Source: an uncultured Tenacibaculum sp.
GTDB taxonomy: Bacteria; Bacteroidota; Bacteroidia; Flavobacteriales; Flavobacteriaceae
Reading direction: 5' to 3'
Length of the DNA: 64,000 nucleotides
Assembly (NCBI RefSeq): GCF_947504135.1
Contig: NZ_CANNGG010000002.1
Span: forward strand, 532,363-596,362
Part shown: positions 53,264-62,385 of the stretch, in pieces
Layout: each line of letters opens with the position of its first letter
Numbering within the stretch: position 1 is the stretch's first letter
The notes under the pieces: generated by a model
Databases searched by the model: none
The model's input: the letters and a program-made list of their open reading frames with translations, nothing else
What the model was told of the DNA's origin: nothing
Position numbers and translations under genes: made by a program

Positions 53264-54298
53264 ATGCAGGAAGATAACACTCCAGAGATAGAAAATGATG
53301 ATTTATACGAGCACCATAGGTTTGTAGCAACAGATGGTCAAGTACCATTGCGAGTAGATAAGTTTTTAATGAACTTTATTGAAAATGCTACTCGAAATAA
53401 AATACAGCAAGCAGCTAAAGCAGGTAATGTTTTAGTTAATGATGTGGCAGTAAAGTCTAACTATAAGGTAAAACCAAAAGATGTAGTTAGAGTGGTGTTA
53501 ACATATCCTCCTCACGAAAACTTATTAGTAGCAGAAGATATTCCTATTGATATAGTGTATGAAGATGATGAAGTGATAGTGGTAAACAAGCCAGCAGGAA
53601 TGGTAGTTCACCCAGGTCATGGAAATTACTCTGGAACATTAGTGAACGGACTAATTCATCACATAGAAAACTTACCCACCAACTCTAACGAGCGACCAGG
53701 TTTAGTACATCGTATTGATAAAGATACAAGCGGATTATTGGTAGTTGCAAAAACAGAATACGCAATGGCACATTTGTCTAAGCAGTTTTTTGACCGTACT
53801 ACAGAACGGTTATATTATGCGTTAGTTTGGGGAAATATTGAAGAGGATGAAGGAACTATTGAAGGAAATATAGGACGTAGTTTTAAAAATCGCTTACAAA
53901 TGGATGTCTTCCCTGATGGTGAGCATGGTAAGCATGCTGTTACTCATTATAAAGTACTTGAAAGACTTACGTATGTAACCTTGGTACAATGTAAGTTAGA
54001 AACGGGTAGAACGCATCAAATTAGAGCTCACTTTAAACACATTGGACATACACTTTTTAACGATGAACGTTATGGTGGGAATGCTATTTTAAAGGGAACT
54101 ACGTTTACTAAATACAAACAATTTGTAGATAATTGCTTTAAAGTGTTGCCAAGACAAGCTTTGCATGCAAAAACTTTAGGTTTTACACATCCAACAACAG
54201 GAGAGTTTTTACAATTTAACTCTGAAGTACCAGAAGATATTACCGCTTGTTTAGAGAAATGGCGTACGTATTCTGAACATTCTAAATTGGAAGAGTAA
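53264..54298 (+). CDS. rluD: RluD-type 23S rRNA pseudouridine synthase
   Basis: The 344-aa enzyme isomerises uridines in 23S rRNA (RluA/RluD family). It has an S4 RNA-binding domain (residues about 20-85, RVDKFLMNFIENATRNKIQQ) and a catalytic domain with the family motif PGLVHRIDKDTSGLLVVAK, whose aspartate is the nucleophile, and CKLETGRTHQIRAHF near the end of the fold. The ATG at 53264 is preferred over a TTG one codon earlier. RluD is the most probable member by length and S4 domain, but close paralogues (RluC, TruC) cannot be excluded. Confidence 0.9.
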   Translation: MQEDNTPEIENDDLYEHHRFVATDGQVPLRVDKFLMNFIENATRNKIQQAAKAGNVLVNDVAVKSNYKVKPKDVVRVVLTYPPHENLLVAEDIPIDIVYEDDEVIVVNKPAGMVVHPGHGNYSGTLVNGLIHHIENLPTNSNERPGLVHRIDKDTSGLLVVAKTEYAMAHLSKQFFDRTTERLYYALVWGNIEEDEGTIEGNIGRSFKNRLQMDVFPDGEHGKHAVTHYKVLERLTYVTLVQCKLETGRTHQIRAHFKHIGHTLFNDERYGGNAILKGTTFTKYKQFVDNCFKVLPRQALHAKTLGFTHPTTGEFLQFNSEVPEDITACLEKWRTYSEHSKLEE

Positions 54299-54308
54299 AC
54301 CAGTAAGG

Positions 54309-56660
54309 TTAATTACTTTTCTCCAACAAATTCTTAGGGTTGTGTTTTCTAATTTTAATTTTAACGTGTTTAGAAGCAGGCATATTACTCCCTTTTACGG
54401 TATTGTGAATTGAAACCAATACATTGGTTTCAGGGAAGTAAGTAACCGTGTTTTTTTCAGGAATAGGGTATTCAACAATAATAAACAGCGGTGCGATACG
54501 TTCTGTGTCATTATCATAATTATATAAATCTACCTTATCACCAGATTTAAAACCAGCTTTTTCTATATCGTTTTTATTCATAAAAACTACACGACGTTCA
54601 TTATAAACACCACGATAACGATCATTTAATCCATAGATAGTAGTGTTAAACTGATCATGTGTTCTAACTGTAGCCATTAAGTATTCATCTTCGGCTAGTT
54701 TATTTTCAGGTAAAGAAGTTAAAGAAAACGGAACACGTTCTCCAAATTCTTTTGTTTTGAAGTTTCCTTCACGAGCACCATTAGGTAAATAAAAACCACC
54801 TTTTTGTTTTATACGAACATTGTAGTTATCAAAACCAGGAATACATTTTTCTATATCATCTCTTACAGCATCGTAACTATTCATATACCGATCCCAATCA
54901 ACTACACTTTTACTTCCTAAAGTAGCTTTTGCCATTCTACAAACAATATGTGTTTCGTTGATAAGCTTGTCAGAAATAGGTTTTAATACTCCTTTAGACC
55001 ATTCAACAATTCCCATAGCATTTTCTGCACTTGTATACTGATGCTTACCATTAACTATATCAATTTCACTTTTCGAAATTGTAGGTAAAATTAAAGCCTC
55101 TTTTCCATGAATCAAATGGGTTCTATTAAGTTTAGTAGAAACAGAAACAGATAAGTCTAGTTGTCTTAATCCTTTAGCTGTATAGGTAGTGTCTGGAGTT
55201 GCTGATAAGAAATTTCCTCCCATGCTAAAATGTACTTTAACTTTCCCTTCATTCATAGCCTTTATGGTATCTACAACATCATAACCGTTCTCTCTTGGCG
55301 GGTTAAAACCAAAAACTTCCTTAAGCTTATCCAATTGTTCTTGGGAAGGATGATTATTAATTAACATTGTTCTATTTCCTTGTACATTACTATGACCTCT
55401 TACTGGACAAGAACCCGCTCCAGGTTTACCAATACTTCCTTTTAAGAATAACAGGTTAAGAACTTCTTTTAAAATATCAACTCCGTTGGGCTGTTGCGTA
55501 AGTCCCATTCCCCAGCAAATAATAATTCGGTTTTTATAAGCTAACATTTCAGCAGCTTTTTGAATATCTTCTTTTAAAATACCCGATGCTTTCGCCAATT
55601 CATCTAAATCATAGCTTTCAATTTGTTTTTTTAAATCCTCGTAGCCAACTGTTTTATTATTGATAAATTCTTGATCGAAAACCTTACCAGGAGTTTCTTT
55701 TTCAAAATGTAATAGTAACTGTTCGATTGCTTTTAGTAGCGCTAAATCTCCATTAATTCTAACAGGAAGGTGTAAATCGGCAAGTTGAATTCCTTTTCCT
55801 AAAATACCGTTTATTTTTTGAGGATCTCGGAATCCCATTAAGCCAGCTTCGGGAAGAGGGTTAACAGCAATAATTTTAGCGCCGTTCTTTTTTCCTTTCT
55901 CTAAAGCACTTAACATTCGTGGAGAGTTCGTCCCTGGATTTTGACCAATAATCATGATGATATCGGTATCGTAGAAGTCTTTTAAAGTAGCAGTTCCTTT
56001 TCCTATACCTGTAACTGAGGCTAAGGTAAAACCAGAGGTTTCGTGACACATATTAGAACAATCAGGGAAGTTGTTAGTTCCAAATTCACGCACAAAAAGC
56101 TGATATGCAAAAGAAGCTTCATTACTTGTTCTACCAGAGGTGTAAAAAGCAGCATTATCTGGAGACTCTAACCTATTTAAGTGTTCGGCAATTTTTGCAA
56201 AAGCATTGTCCCAGCTAATAGGTTCATAATGTGTACCATTTTTAGGAAGGTACATAGGCTCAGAAAGACGACCTAAATGTCCAATTTCATAATCAGTTAA
56301 TTGAGAAAGTTCATAAACAGAATTTTGTTTAAAAAAGTCAGCAGTAATTCTTTTACTAGTAGCCTCTTCAGCTATAGCTTTTGCACCATTTTCACAATAC
56401 TCAGCAATGGGAGAGCGTTCATCATCAGGATCAGGCCAACCACAACTAGGACAATCAAAACCATCAAGCTGATTCATTTTAAACAAAGCTTTTCCTCCTC
56501 TAACTAAAGCTTTATCGTTTATTAAACTCTTTATAGCGTTTGTGACTCCAGGGATACCTGCAGCCCAATCTTTTGGTTTACCAGTTCTTAAGCTTAATAG
56601 TTTGTATGGAGGCTCAGCAGAAGGTTGTTTATCAGTTTGTTTTTTTGGTTTGTTATCCAT
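54309..56660 (-). CDS. FdhF/YdeP family molybdopterin oxidoreductase
   Basis: The 783-aa protein has the YdeP-type N-terminus with the CPSCGWPDPDD motif in place of a full 4Fe-4S site. A molybdopterin-binding body (YTSGRTSNEASFAYQLFVRE, IGQNPGTNSPRM, GNRTMLINNHPS) is followed by the cofactor-dinucleotide C-terminal domain (TVRTHDQFNTTIYGLNDRYRG). E. coli YdeP is linked to acid resistance; the electron donor and substrate are unknown. The real formate dehydrogenases bear Cys or Sec in the active site, which I do not see at the expected position. No accessory cofactor genes are adjacent. Confidence 0.88.
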   Translation of the reverse strand: MDNKPKKQTDKQPSAEPPYKLLSLRTGKPKDWAAGIPGVTNAIKSLINDKALVRGGKALFKMNQLDGFDCPSCGWPDPDDERSPIAEYCENGAKAIAEEATSKRITADFFKQNSVYELSQLTDYEIGHLGRLSEPMYLPKNGTHYEPISWDNAFAKIAEHLNRLESPDNAAFYTSGRTSNEASFAYQLFVREFGTNNFPDCSNMCHETSGFTLASVTGIGKGTATLKDFYDTDIIMIIGQNPGTNSPRMLSALEKGKKNGAKIIAVNPLPEAGLMGFRDPQKINGILGKGIQLADLHLPVRINGDLALLKAIEQLLLHFEKETPGKVFDQEFINNKTVGYEDLKKQIESYDLDELAKASGILKEDIQKAAEMLAYKNRIIICWGMGLTQQPNGVDILKEVLNLLFLKGSIGKPGAGSCPVRGHSNVQGNRTMLINNHPSQEQLDKLKEVFGFNPPRENGYDVVDTIKAMNEGKVKVHFSMGGNFLSATPDTTYTAKGLRQLDLSVSVSTKLNRTHLIHGKEALILPTISKSEIDIVNGKHQYTSAENAMGIVEWSKGVLKPISDKLINETHIVCRMAKATLGSKSVVDWDRYMNSYDAVRDDIEKCIPGFDNYNVRIKQKGGFYLPNGAREGNFKTKEFGERVPFSLTSLPENKLAEDEYLMATVRTHDQFNTTIYGLNDRYRGVYNERRVVFMNKNDIEKAGFKSGDKVDLYNYDNDTERIAPLFIIVEYPIPEKNTVTYFPETNVLVSIHNTVKGSNMPASKHVKIKIRKHNPKNLLEKSN

Positions 56661-56755
56661 TATTTTTTCTACAGTCTTAGAGGGATAAAGTTAAGAAAAA
56701 ATAAAGGAGATTGTAGTAGGTTGAGAGATATTGAATAATGTAACCTATAATAGAA

Positions 56756-57196
56756 TTAACTTTTAAGAACTACTTTTTTAAGCAGCTTCTTTTTCTTTTT
56801 TGAGGCTTTTAAAAGTCGGATAAGATTGTTTATTCCAATAACAACTAAGATAGAAATACAAGCAGCTGTTCCTAATGCGCCTCCATAACCATTAAAAAAA
56901 TCAGGACTAACCGTATATATGAATCCGAAAACTATTCCTGCGAAAATAATTGAAATATAGTTTCGAGTAAGTTTTCCAGAGGTCATACCAACGAAAGAAG
57001 CTCCAAAAAAGACCCAAGGAATTTGGTTGGTTATATCTTCTGAAAATATCTTAGGAAAAAGGAAGCATACACCAGCAACAATAAGTGTTAATAGGGCAGA
57101 GGCTCTAACTGGACCTTGTTTGTATTTTGTGCTTACTAAAAAGGTTAAAAAAGCTCCGAGTATGCTTGTTAAATATATTGATATGGTAGTTAGCAT
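56756..57196 (-). CDS. tandem paralogous membrane protein, second copy
   Basis: This 146-aa protein has about four to five TM helices and a basic tail (LLKASKKKKKLLKKV). Its core FVGMTSGKLTRNYISIIFAG, then DFFNGYGGALGTAACIS, matches that of the gene upstream (FVGMSQKHVAIDYSFILIAG, then NLFHGVGGKLGTLAFGS). The two therefore arose by duplication or form a heteromer, like small two-component permeases. The function is unknown. Its ATG overlaps the previous stop codon (TAATG). Confidence 0.75.
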   Translation of the reverse strand: MLTTISIYLTSILGAFLTFLVSTKYKQGPVRASALLTLIVAGVCFLFPKIFSEDITNQIPWVFFGASFVGMTSGKLTRNYISIIFAGIVFGFIYTVSPDFFNGYGGALGTAACISILVVIGINNLIRLLKASKKKKKLLKKVVLKS

Positions 57197-57747
57197 TATG
57201 AGAGAATTAACAATAATAATGATGAGATAACAACGCTACCAAAAGCAAGAGTACCTAGTTTACCACCAACTCCATGAAACAGATTTTTTGAAAACATATA
57301 AAAGATACCAGCAATCATACCTGCAATGAGTATAAAACTATAATCAATAGCAACGTGTTTTTGTGACATTCCTACAAAACAACCACAGTACATGGCATTA
57401 GGAATATTTTGTAAAACCTTGGATTTTTTATTCAAGTTGGGTAAAAAAGAAGCGATTGTTCCGATAAGTGTTGCAGCTAAAACAGAATTTAAAGGAGTAA
57501 AAAGATGCAAATAACTTGTAAGTAACGCACCAGCAATAACAAAAATCATTACATAGAATGGCTCAAAATCTACTTCTTTAATTTTAAAAAATTTTATGTA
57601 GGTGTAAATTATGAGTGCTGTAATAAGTGTTGTTAAGAATATTACCGTTAAAACATTTTTGTGTTCTAGTAATAACGCAGTAATAAATGCGAATTGAGTA
57701 AGAACTAAAAAGATGATTGAAAAAAAGTGAAAATATTTTTGTCTCAA
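57196..57747 (-). CDS. tandem paralogous membrane protein, first copy
   Basis: The 183-aa protein has about six TM helices; the second half is homologous to the following gene through the motif F-x-G-x-GG-x-LGT-x-A. Translational coupling and shared cores suggest one two-subunit membrane complex. I do not recognise a family name with certainty. A short, hydrophobic, Met-rich N-terminus is present. Confidence 0.75.
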   Translation of the reverse strand: MRQKYFHFFSIIFLVLTQFAFITALLLEHKNVLTVIFLTTLITALIIYTYIKFFKIKEVDFEPFYVMIFVIAGALLTSYLHLFTPLNSVLAATLIGTIASFLPNLNKKSKVLQNIPNAMYCGCFVGMSQKHVAIDYSFILIAGMIAGIFYMFSKNLFHGVGGKLGTLAFGSVVISSLLLLILS

Positions 57748-57810
57748 ACCTGAGTAACGCTGCTTTTAAAATAGAGTTGCAAATTTACGACATATACAGC
57801 GATTTCTCGA

Positions 57811-58806
57811 TTAATTTCCTTGAATTCTAATCCAAAGATCATTTACAAGTTCTTTAGCTTTTTCTATGTTTCTAGGAGCTTCATCAATAACCACTTTATT
57901 ATCTTCTTCAGTTATTTTAAAACTAAAAGCAAACTGTTGAAAATTCGGAGCTACACTAAGTAGTCCGAAGCGTAAATCATTTAAATAAAGAGTATTGTTT
58001 TTTTCTGAAATAGTATACCAACCTTTAGTAATTTTTATAAGTCGTTTTACAGAAACATCATCTTTATAATCACCTAGTAAATTATGATTTTTAGGATAGG
58101 AGTAAAACTCAATCGGTTTGGTGTCAAAAAAAGAATAATAACCAATCAGATAAGCATCGTCAGTTTCTACATTTGCAGACCATAAAACAGTGTTAAAAGG
58201 TGTAGGTTTGGTTTCTATTTCTTTATAAACTATTCCTTGTTCTTTTAAAGCATGCGCAAATTTAGTATAGGTAATTCCTTTGATAACAATAGTGATTGCC
58301 ATGTAAGAACTACTAATTATAAGTCCCAGGTTGTTATACTTTCTCCTTTTTGCTGTTCCTTTACGCTGAAACATTGCCATTAACAGGAACACTAAGAAAG
58401 GCAATGTGTATAGAGGATCAATTACAAAAATGTTTTTAAAAGCCAATCGTATGTCGAGAGGCCAAAAAAGTTGAGTTCCCCAAGTGGTATGGGCATCTAG
58501 AATTGGATGCGTAATAAATCCCCAAAACATAAGTAGTGCCCATTCTTTTGTGGAGGCTTTTTTCTCATACAAGGAAATAAGCCAACCGAAAATCCACCCA
58601 AAAATGATTGCAAAAAAAACAGAATGTGTAAAACCTCTGTGTATTTCTAGAGCAGTAACAGTATCGAAAAGTTTTCCAATATATACATCTAAATCAGGAA
58701 TTGTACCAGCAATAGCACCATAAAACATTGCTTTATTACCAACTTTTTTTCCTAATACAGCCTCTCCAACTGCAGCACCCAAAACAATTTGCGTAAGTGA
58801 ATCCAT
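57811..58806 (-). CDS. YdjM-like metal-dependent hydrolase family membrane protein
   Basis: This 331-aa protein starts MDSLTQIVLGAAVGEAVLGK, the start of the YdjM/DUF457 family (LexA-regulated, inner-membrane, hydrolase-like). The putative metal ligands lie in IPDLDVYIGK, EIHRGFTHSVFF and GFITHPILDAHTTWGTQLFWP. About five TM helices carry these motifs and a soluble C-terminal domain of roughly 150 residues follows. The physiological reaction is not known. Confidence 0.85.
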   Translation of the reverse strand: MDSLTQIVLGAAVGEAVLGKKVGNKAMFYGAIAGTIPDLDVYIGKLFDTVTALEIHRGFTHSVFFAIIFGWIFGWLISLYEKKASTKEWALLMFWGFITHPILDAHTTWGTQLFWPLDIRLAFKNIFVIDPLYTLPFLVFLLMAMFQRKGTAKRRKYNNLGLIISSSYMAITIVIKGITYTKFAHALKEQGIVYKEIETKPTPFNTVLWSANVETDDAYLIGYYSFFDTKPIEFYSYPKNHNLLGDYKDDVSVKRLIKITKGWYTISEKNNTLYLNDLRFGLLSVAPNFQQFAFSFKITEEDNKVVIDEAPRNIEKAKELVNDLWIRIQGN

Positions 58807-58830
58807 AAAGCAAAAATACTTATAAAATTA

Positions 58831-59628
58831 TTAGTAAATAGAGCTATAATATTCATCAACCCATTCCTTAGAATATTTATTATATAGGTCGTTAAGAAGT
58901 AGTTTATTTGCTTCGGTATTAGAGAAATCTTCATAGAAACTACCAAGAACCCAAACAGTTTCTCTAGGTAAATCGGTTTTATGATACTCTAAAAGAACTT
59001 GTTTTGAAGTTTTTGAAGAGTCAACCAATAGCAGAACCAAGGCTCCAGCAGTTTCAAAATTGAATTTATTAAAGAAAGGAGTCATTTTTTGAGCCCTTTT
59101 TAAAAGTATAGGATTTTCTAAGAAAAGAGAAGCTTTTAATTTTCTTCGTAAACTAGGATAACTCGTATAAGAGTTAACTTTAATAACAAACTTTAAATTT
59201 TCTAAAAACTCATTATACTTTGTGTTGTATAGGTTTTCTATGTCATTTAGTGAGTTCACACCAAAGAGTAAATATACCGTACTAGGTCTTAAAACATTAA
59301 TATTATATCCTTCACCAAGAGATGATAGTGTTTTTTCAATTCCTTTTAAGAAAAGAGGGTAATTGTCTTCTCTTACTTTTACTATAATTCCCAACCTAGA
59401 GGCGTGAAAATAAGCATCAATAATTTTTTGCTTGTCTATTCCTTTTAAAGCTTTTGTTAGTGTTGCGTTAATATCATAATGGCGATAAGGATAAAATTGC
59501 CCCTGGAATTTATAGTGTAAAGCTTCGTTTTCACTTTCGATAAAGAGGTCAATAATTTTACTTGTAGTAAGTTTTCCTACGGATTGATATTTTTTTTCTT
59601 GCAATTTTAATTTTTTGTCTTTTTCCAT
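58831..59628 (-). CDS. conserved hypothetical protein, helix-rich
   Basis: I do not recognise this 265-aa soluble protein. It has a lysine-rich start (MEKDKKLKLQEKKYQS), a region with aromatic and His residues (LHYKFQGQFYPYRHYD) and a helical second half (SLRRKLKASLFLENPILLK, FETAGALVLLLVDSSKTSKQ). No nucleotide- or metal-binding motif is obvious. The gene lies 24 nt upstream of the YdjM-like gene on the same strand and is probably co-transcribed with it. Confidence 0.6.
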   Translation of the reverse strand: MEKDKKLKLQEKKYQSVGKLTTSKIIDLFIESENEALHYKFQGQFYPYRHYDINATLTKALKGIDKQKIIDAYFHASRLGIIVKVREDNYPLFLKGIEKTLSSLGEGYNINVLRPSTVYLLFGVNSLNDIENLYNTKYNEFLENLKFVIKVNSYTSYPSLRRKLKASLFLENPILLKRAQKMTPFFNKFNFETAGALVLLLVDSSKTSKQVLLEYHKTDLPRETVWVLGSFYEDFSNTEANKLLLNDLYNKYSKEWVDEYYSSIY

Positions 59629-59752
59629 GAATGTAAGATTGAGTCTAGGACTAGTAAAATTATAAACTCCGTCGAAATAATAATAATCTGTTTTATAAGC
59701 GTAGTTAACCGCTATAAATTTGAAGATTTAAGCTAAATTGAAGCTGTAATCA

Positions 59753-59782
59753 AAACAAGGAGTTTGCTTAAAACTCCTTGTT
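59753..59782 (-). terminator. terminator of the GreA/GreB-like gene
   Basis: A 12-bp perfect stem AACAAGGAGTTT/AAACTCCTTGTT (59754-59765, 59771-59782) with loop GCTTA, followed on the minus strand by TTTG. Confidence 0.75.
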
Positions 59783-59802
59783 GAGGTAATAGATTTTTAG
59801 AT

Positions 59803-60186
59803 TTAAAGCTGCTCGAAAGGAGTTACTTTTAAAATTTCAACTTTTTTATTTCCTTTTTTAAAAGGCCAGTCAATAATATCACCTTCTTTATAGCCAACAG
59901 TGGCTAAAGCCATATCTGAAAGGATTGAAAACTTTCTTTTTTGAAGTTTAGTTTTATTTGTAGAAACAAAAATGTATTCTTTTTCTTGTTGGTCTGAATG
60001 GTCTAAAATTAAGACTCTTCTGTTTACGGTAACTACATCCTCAGGAAGTTCTCTTCGTCTTACTTGTTTAGCGCCTTTTAGTTCTGCTAGTAAGCGGTTT
60101 TCTTCTTCAAGAGTTACTTTTTTTCTTCTAACGTGGTCTTTTATAAGATCGTATATACCTGTGGTTACTATAATATTTTTTGTCAT
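59803..60186 (-). CDS. GreA/GreB family elongation factor-like protein (Rnk-like)
   Basis: This 127-aa protein has a short N-terminal helical part (IYDLIKDHVRRKKVTLEEENRL) and a C-terminal GreA/GreB FKBP-like domain (VTVNRRVLILDHSDQQEKEYIFV, SDMALATVGYKEGDIIDWPF). The full coiled coil of GreA is lacking, so it resembles Rnk or the short Bacteroidetes Gre-like proteins. These bind RNA polymerase but may not cleave nascent RNA. The ATG at 60186 is preferred to an upstream start at 60240, which is followed by a non-family stretch. Confidence 0.8.
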   Translation of the reverse strand: MTKNIIVTTGIYDLIKDHVRRKKVTLEEENRLLAELKGAKQVRRRELPEDVVTVNRRVLILDHSDQQEKEYIFVSTNKTKLQKRKFSILSDMALATVGYKEGDIIDWPFKKGNKKVEILKVTPFEQL

Positions 60187-60579
60187 TATTTTATAATTAT
60201 TGATGAATAGAAATAAACCATCACTAGGTATAAAAAACACCTAGGATTTAGTTTAAATTAATTAAAACTAAAGTTGTCCCTACCTTTAAAATGGGTAGGG
60301 CTTAAATAATAAACTCTTTAGAATTTTTTAAAAATATATCATCAAGCAGGTAGCGCAAAGAAGCAATTAGCTTTTGCGCAACGTTTTTTTGAAATGTAAA
60401 TATTGCAGTCATGTATCATTTACACTTAGAGAATACAAATTTACTGCTTATTTATTGAATTAAAAAGTGGTATTTAAACTCCCTAATTTTCTTTGTTTTA
60501 CAGAGAATGTGAGGTTGTTTAAAAAGAGATGATTTTATAAAACTGAAAACAGCTGTCTTTTTAATTAAAGGAAGTGTAA
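60187..60579. other. intergenic region upstream of the Gre-like gene
   Basis: No ORF is supported. It holds an inverted repeat CTAGGT/ACCTAG (60224-60229, 60239-60244) and a hairpin CCCTACC/GGTAGGG (60278-60284, 60294-60300). Neither is followed by a convincing T-run, so they may be operators or leader structures. Confidence 0.4.
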
Positions 60580-61974
60580 TTACTTTCCGATACAGAAGTT
60601 TCCGAAAATGTGACCTAAAATATCTTTATCTACATCGTATTCACCAGTAATATTTCCTAAATGACGCAAACACTCACGAATATCAATAGCAAATAAATCA
60701 GAAGAAATATCTAACTCAATACCGTTTTTAACCGAATTAATACTTTCCAGAGCTAAAGTTAATGCTTCAAAATGACGAGAGTTGGTAACAATTGTTTCAT
60801 TATTACTCAAAGCTCCAGTATTCACTAATGAAATGAGTTCTTGTTTTAACTCATCAACGCCAATATTTTGCTTGGCAGAAAGTAAGATTAAATTATCTAT
60901 TTCTGATTGTAAAATAGAAGAATCATGGCAAGATAATGTATCTATCTTATTAGCAATAACTAATAGACGTTTGTTAGGAAAACGTTGCTTTATGGTCTCA
61001 ATTTCCTCTAAGAATAAGTCTTTAGAATGTATATACTTATTGGAGTCAATTAAAAATATAATTAATTGTGCGTTTTCTGCTTTTTCATATGCTTTTTTGA
61101 TACCGATGTTTTCAACAACATCTTCAGTTTCTCTAATTCCAGCGGTATCAATAAAACGAAAAACAACACCATCAATAATTAATTCATCTTCAATAGCATC
61201 ACGAGTTGTACCAGCAATATCAGATACGATAGCCTTTTCTTCATTAAGCAAAGCATTTAATAGAGTAGATTTTCCAACATTTGGTTCACCAATAATAGCA
61301 ACAGGAATTCCATTTTTCATAGCATTCCCAAAAGCAAAAGAATCAATTAAGCGCTTTAAAACAGCTGATATTTTAGCTACTAATTCTTTAAATTTAGTTC
61401 TATCAGCAAACTCTACATCTTCACCAGAAAAATCTAATTCAAGCTCAATTAAAGCTGCAAAATCTAGTAGTTGCCCTCTTAATTCTTTTAGTTCATTGGT
61501 AATTCCTCCACGCATTTGCTGAATTGCCATTTGATGAGAAGCAGCAGAATTAGAAGCAATCACATCAGCCACAGCTTCCGCTTGCGATAAATCCATTTTA
61601 CCATTTAAAAAGGCACGCATTGTAAATTCACCGTTATCAGCCATTCTACAACCATTTTGTAAGAAAAGTTGGATGATTTCTTGTTGAATAAAGCTTGAAC
61701 CGTGACAAGAAATTTCTACAACGTTTTCGCCTGTATACGAATGTGGGTTTTTAAAAATAGATACTAAAACTTGATCAATGACAGTTTCATTATTTACTAT
61801 ATGACCTAAATGTAGTGTATGAGATTTTTGGTCGCTTAGCGACTTATGGTGTTTAATAGATTTAAAATATGAGTCAACTATTTTTATTGAATTTTCTCCA
61901 GAAAGTCTAATAACAGCAATAGCACCAACACCTGCAGGTGTAGCTAAAGCAATAATTGTATCGTTTTGTATCAT
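60580..61974 (-). CDS. mnmE: tRNA modification GTPase MnmE
   Basis: MnmE works with MnmG to install the 5-carboxymethylaminomethyl group on wobble U34 of tRNA. The three domains are visible: the tetrahydrofolate-binding N-terminal domain (DTIIALATPAGVGAIAVIRLSG), the helical domain, and an inserted G domain with P-loop GEPNVGKS (229-236), TTRD (256-259), DTAG (276-279) and NKID. The invariant C-terminal FCIGK cysteine is at residue 461. The 464-aa length is right. MnmA, which thiolates the same base, is encoded at the other end of the window. Confidence 0.97.
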   Translation of the reverse strand: MIQNDTIIALATPAGVGAIAVIRLSGENSIKIVDSYFKSIKHHKSLSDQKSHTLHLGHIVNNETVIDQVLVSIFKNPHSYTGENVVEISCHGSSFIQQEIIQLFLQNGCRMADNGEFTMRAFLNGKMDLSQAEAVADVIASNSAASHQMAIQQMRGGITNELKELRGQLLDFAALIELELDFSGEDVEFADRTKFKELVAKISAVLKRLIDSFAFGNAMKNGIPVAIIGEPNVGKSTLLNALLNEEKAIVSDIAGTTRDAIEDELIIDGVVFRFIDTAGIRETEDVVENIGIKKAYEKAENAQLIIFLIDSNKYIHSKDLFLEEIETIKQRFPNKRLLVIANKIDTLSCHDSSILQSEIDNLILLSAKQNIGVDELKQELISLVNTGALSNNETIVTNSRHFEALTLALESINSVKNGIELDISSDLFAIDIRECLRHLGNITGEYDVDKDILGHIFGNFCIGK

Positions 61975-62385
61975 GTTACAAAATTACCTAATTATAAAAG
62001 AAGTTTGTTAAAATATTTTAGTTCTGTTTTTTTCCTTTACTGCTTAAGGTAAAACCCCCTTTTTTTAATTTGGGTTTTTTGAATCTAAAAATTAACACTA
62101 CTTTTATCCTAAAGTTTTTAGAACTTTAAAAACGTTAATCCCTCAAAATAATACAATTCCCAATCAGTATTATTTTATTTTCCTCAATTAAAATTTATTG
62201 AACATCCTTGTGTATTAAGTATTGCCAAAAAGCAGTGCTTGGACGTGTGTAACCCTTAATTACCCCATCCCCATTTACCCCATCCCCGTATGGTTTTAGG
62301 TAAAGTCTAAAACTTTTATAAGTATGTGTTTTCTAGATAAAGTCTAGAAAAAATATTAAAAAAAGTTAATTTAAAAGTAAAGGTA
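61975..62385. other. 411-bp intergenic region with short repeats upstream of the adhesin gene
   Basis: TACCCCATCCCC is repeated directly (62261-62272, 62276-62287). AAAGTCTA occurs at 62302-62309 and again near 62341-62348, where it lies in an inverted repeat TTCTAGA-N6-TCTAGAA (62331-62350) 36 nt before the ATG. No ORF or RNA gene was found. Confidence 0.45.

Noticed and set aside
60782..61522. A 246-codon plus-strand reading frame
   Set aside because: It lies wholly antisense to mnmE, has low-complexity Ser/Ile-rich composition, and no family motif.
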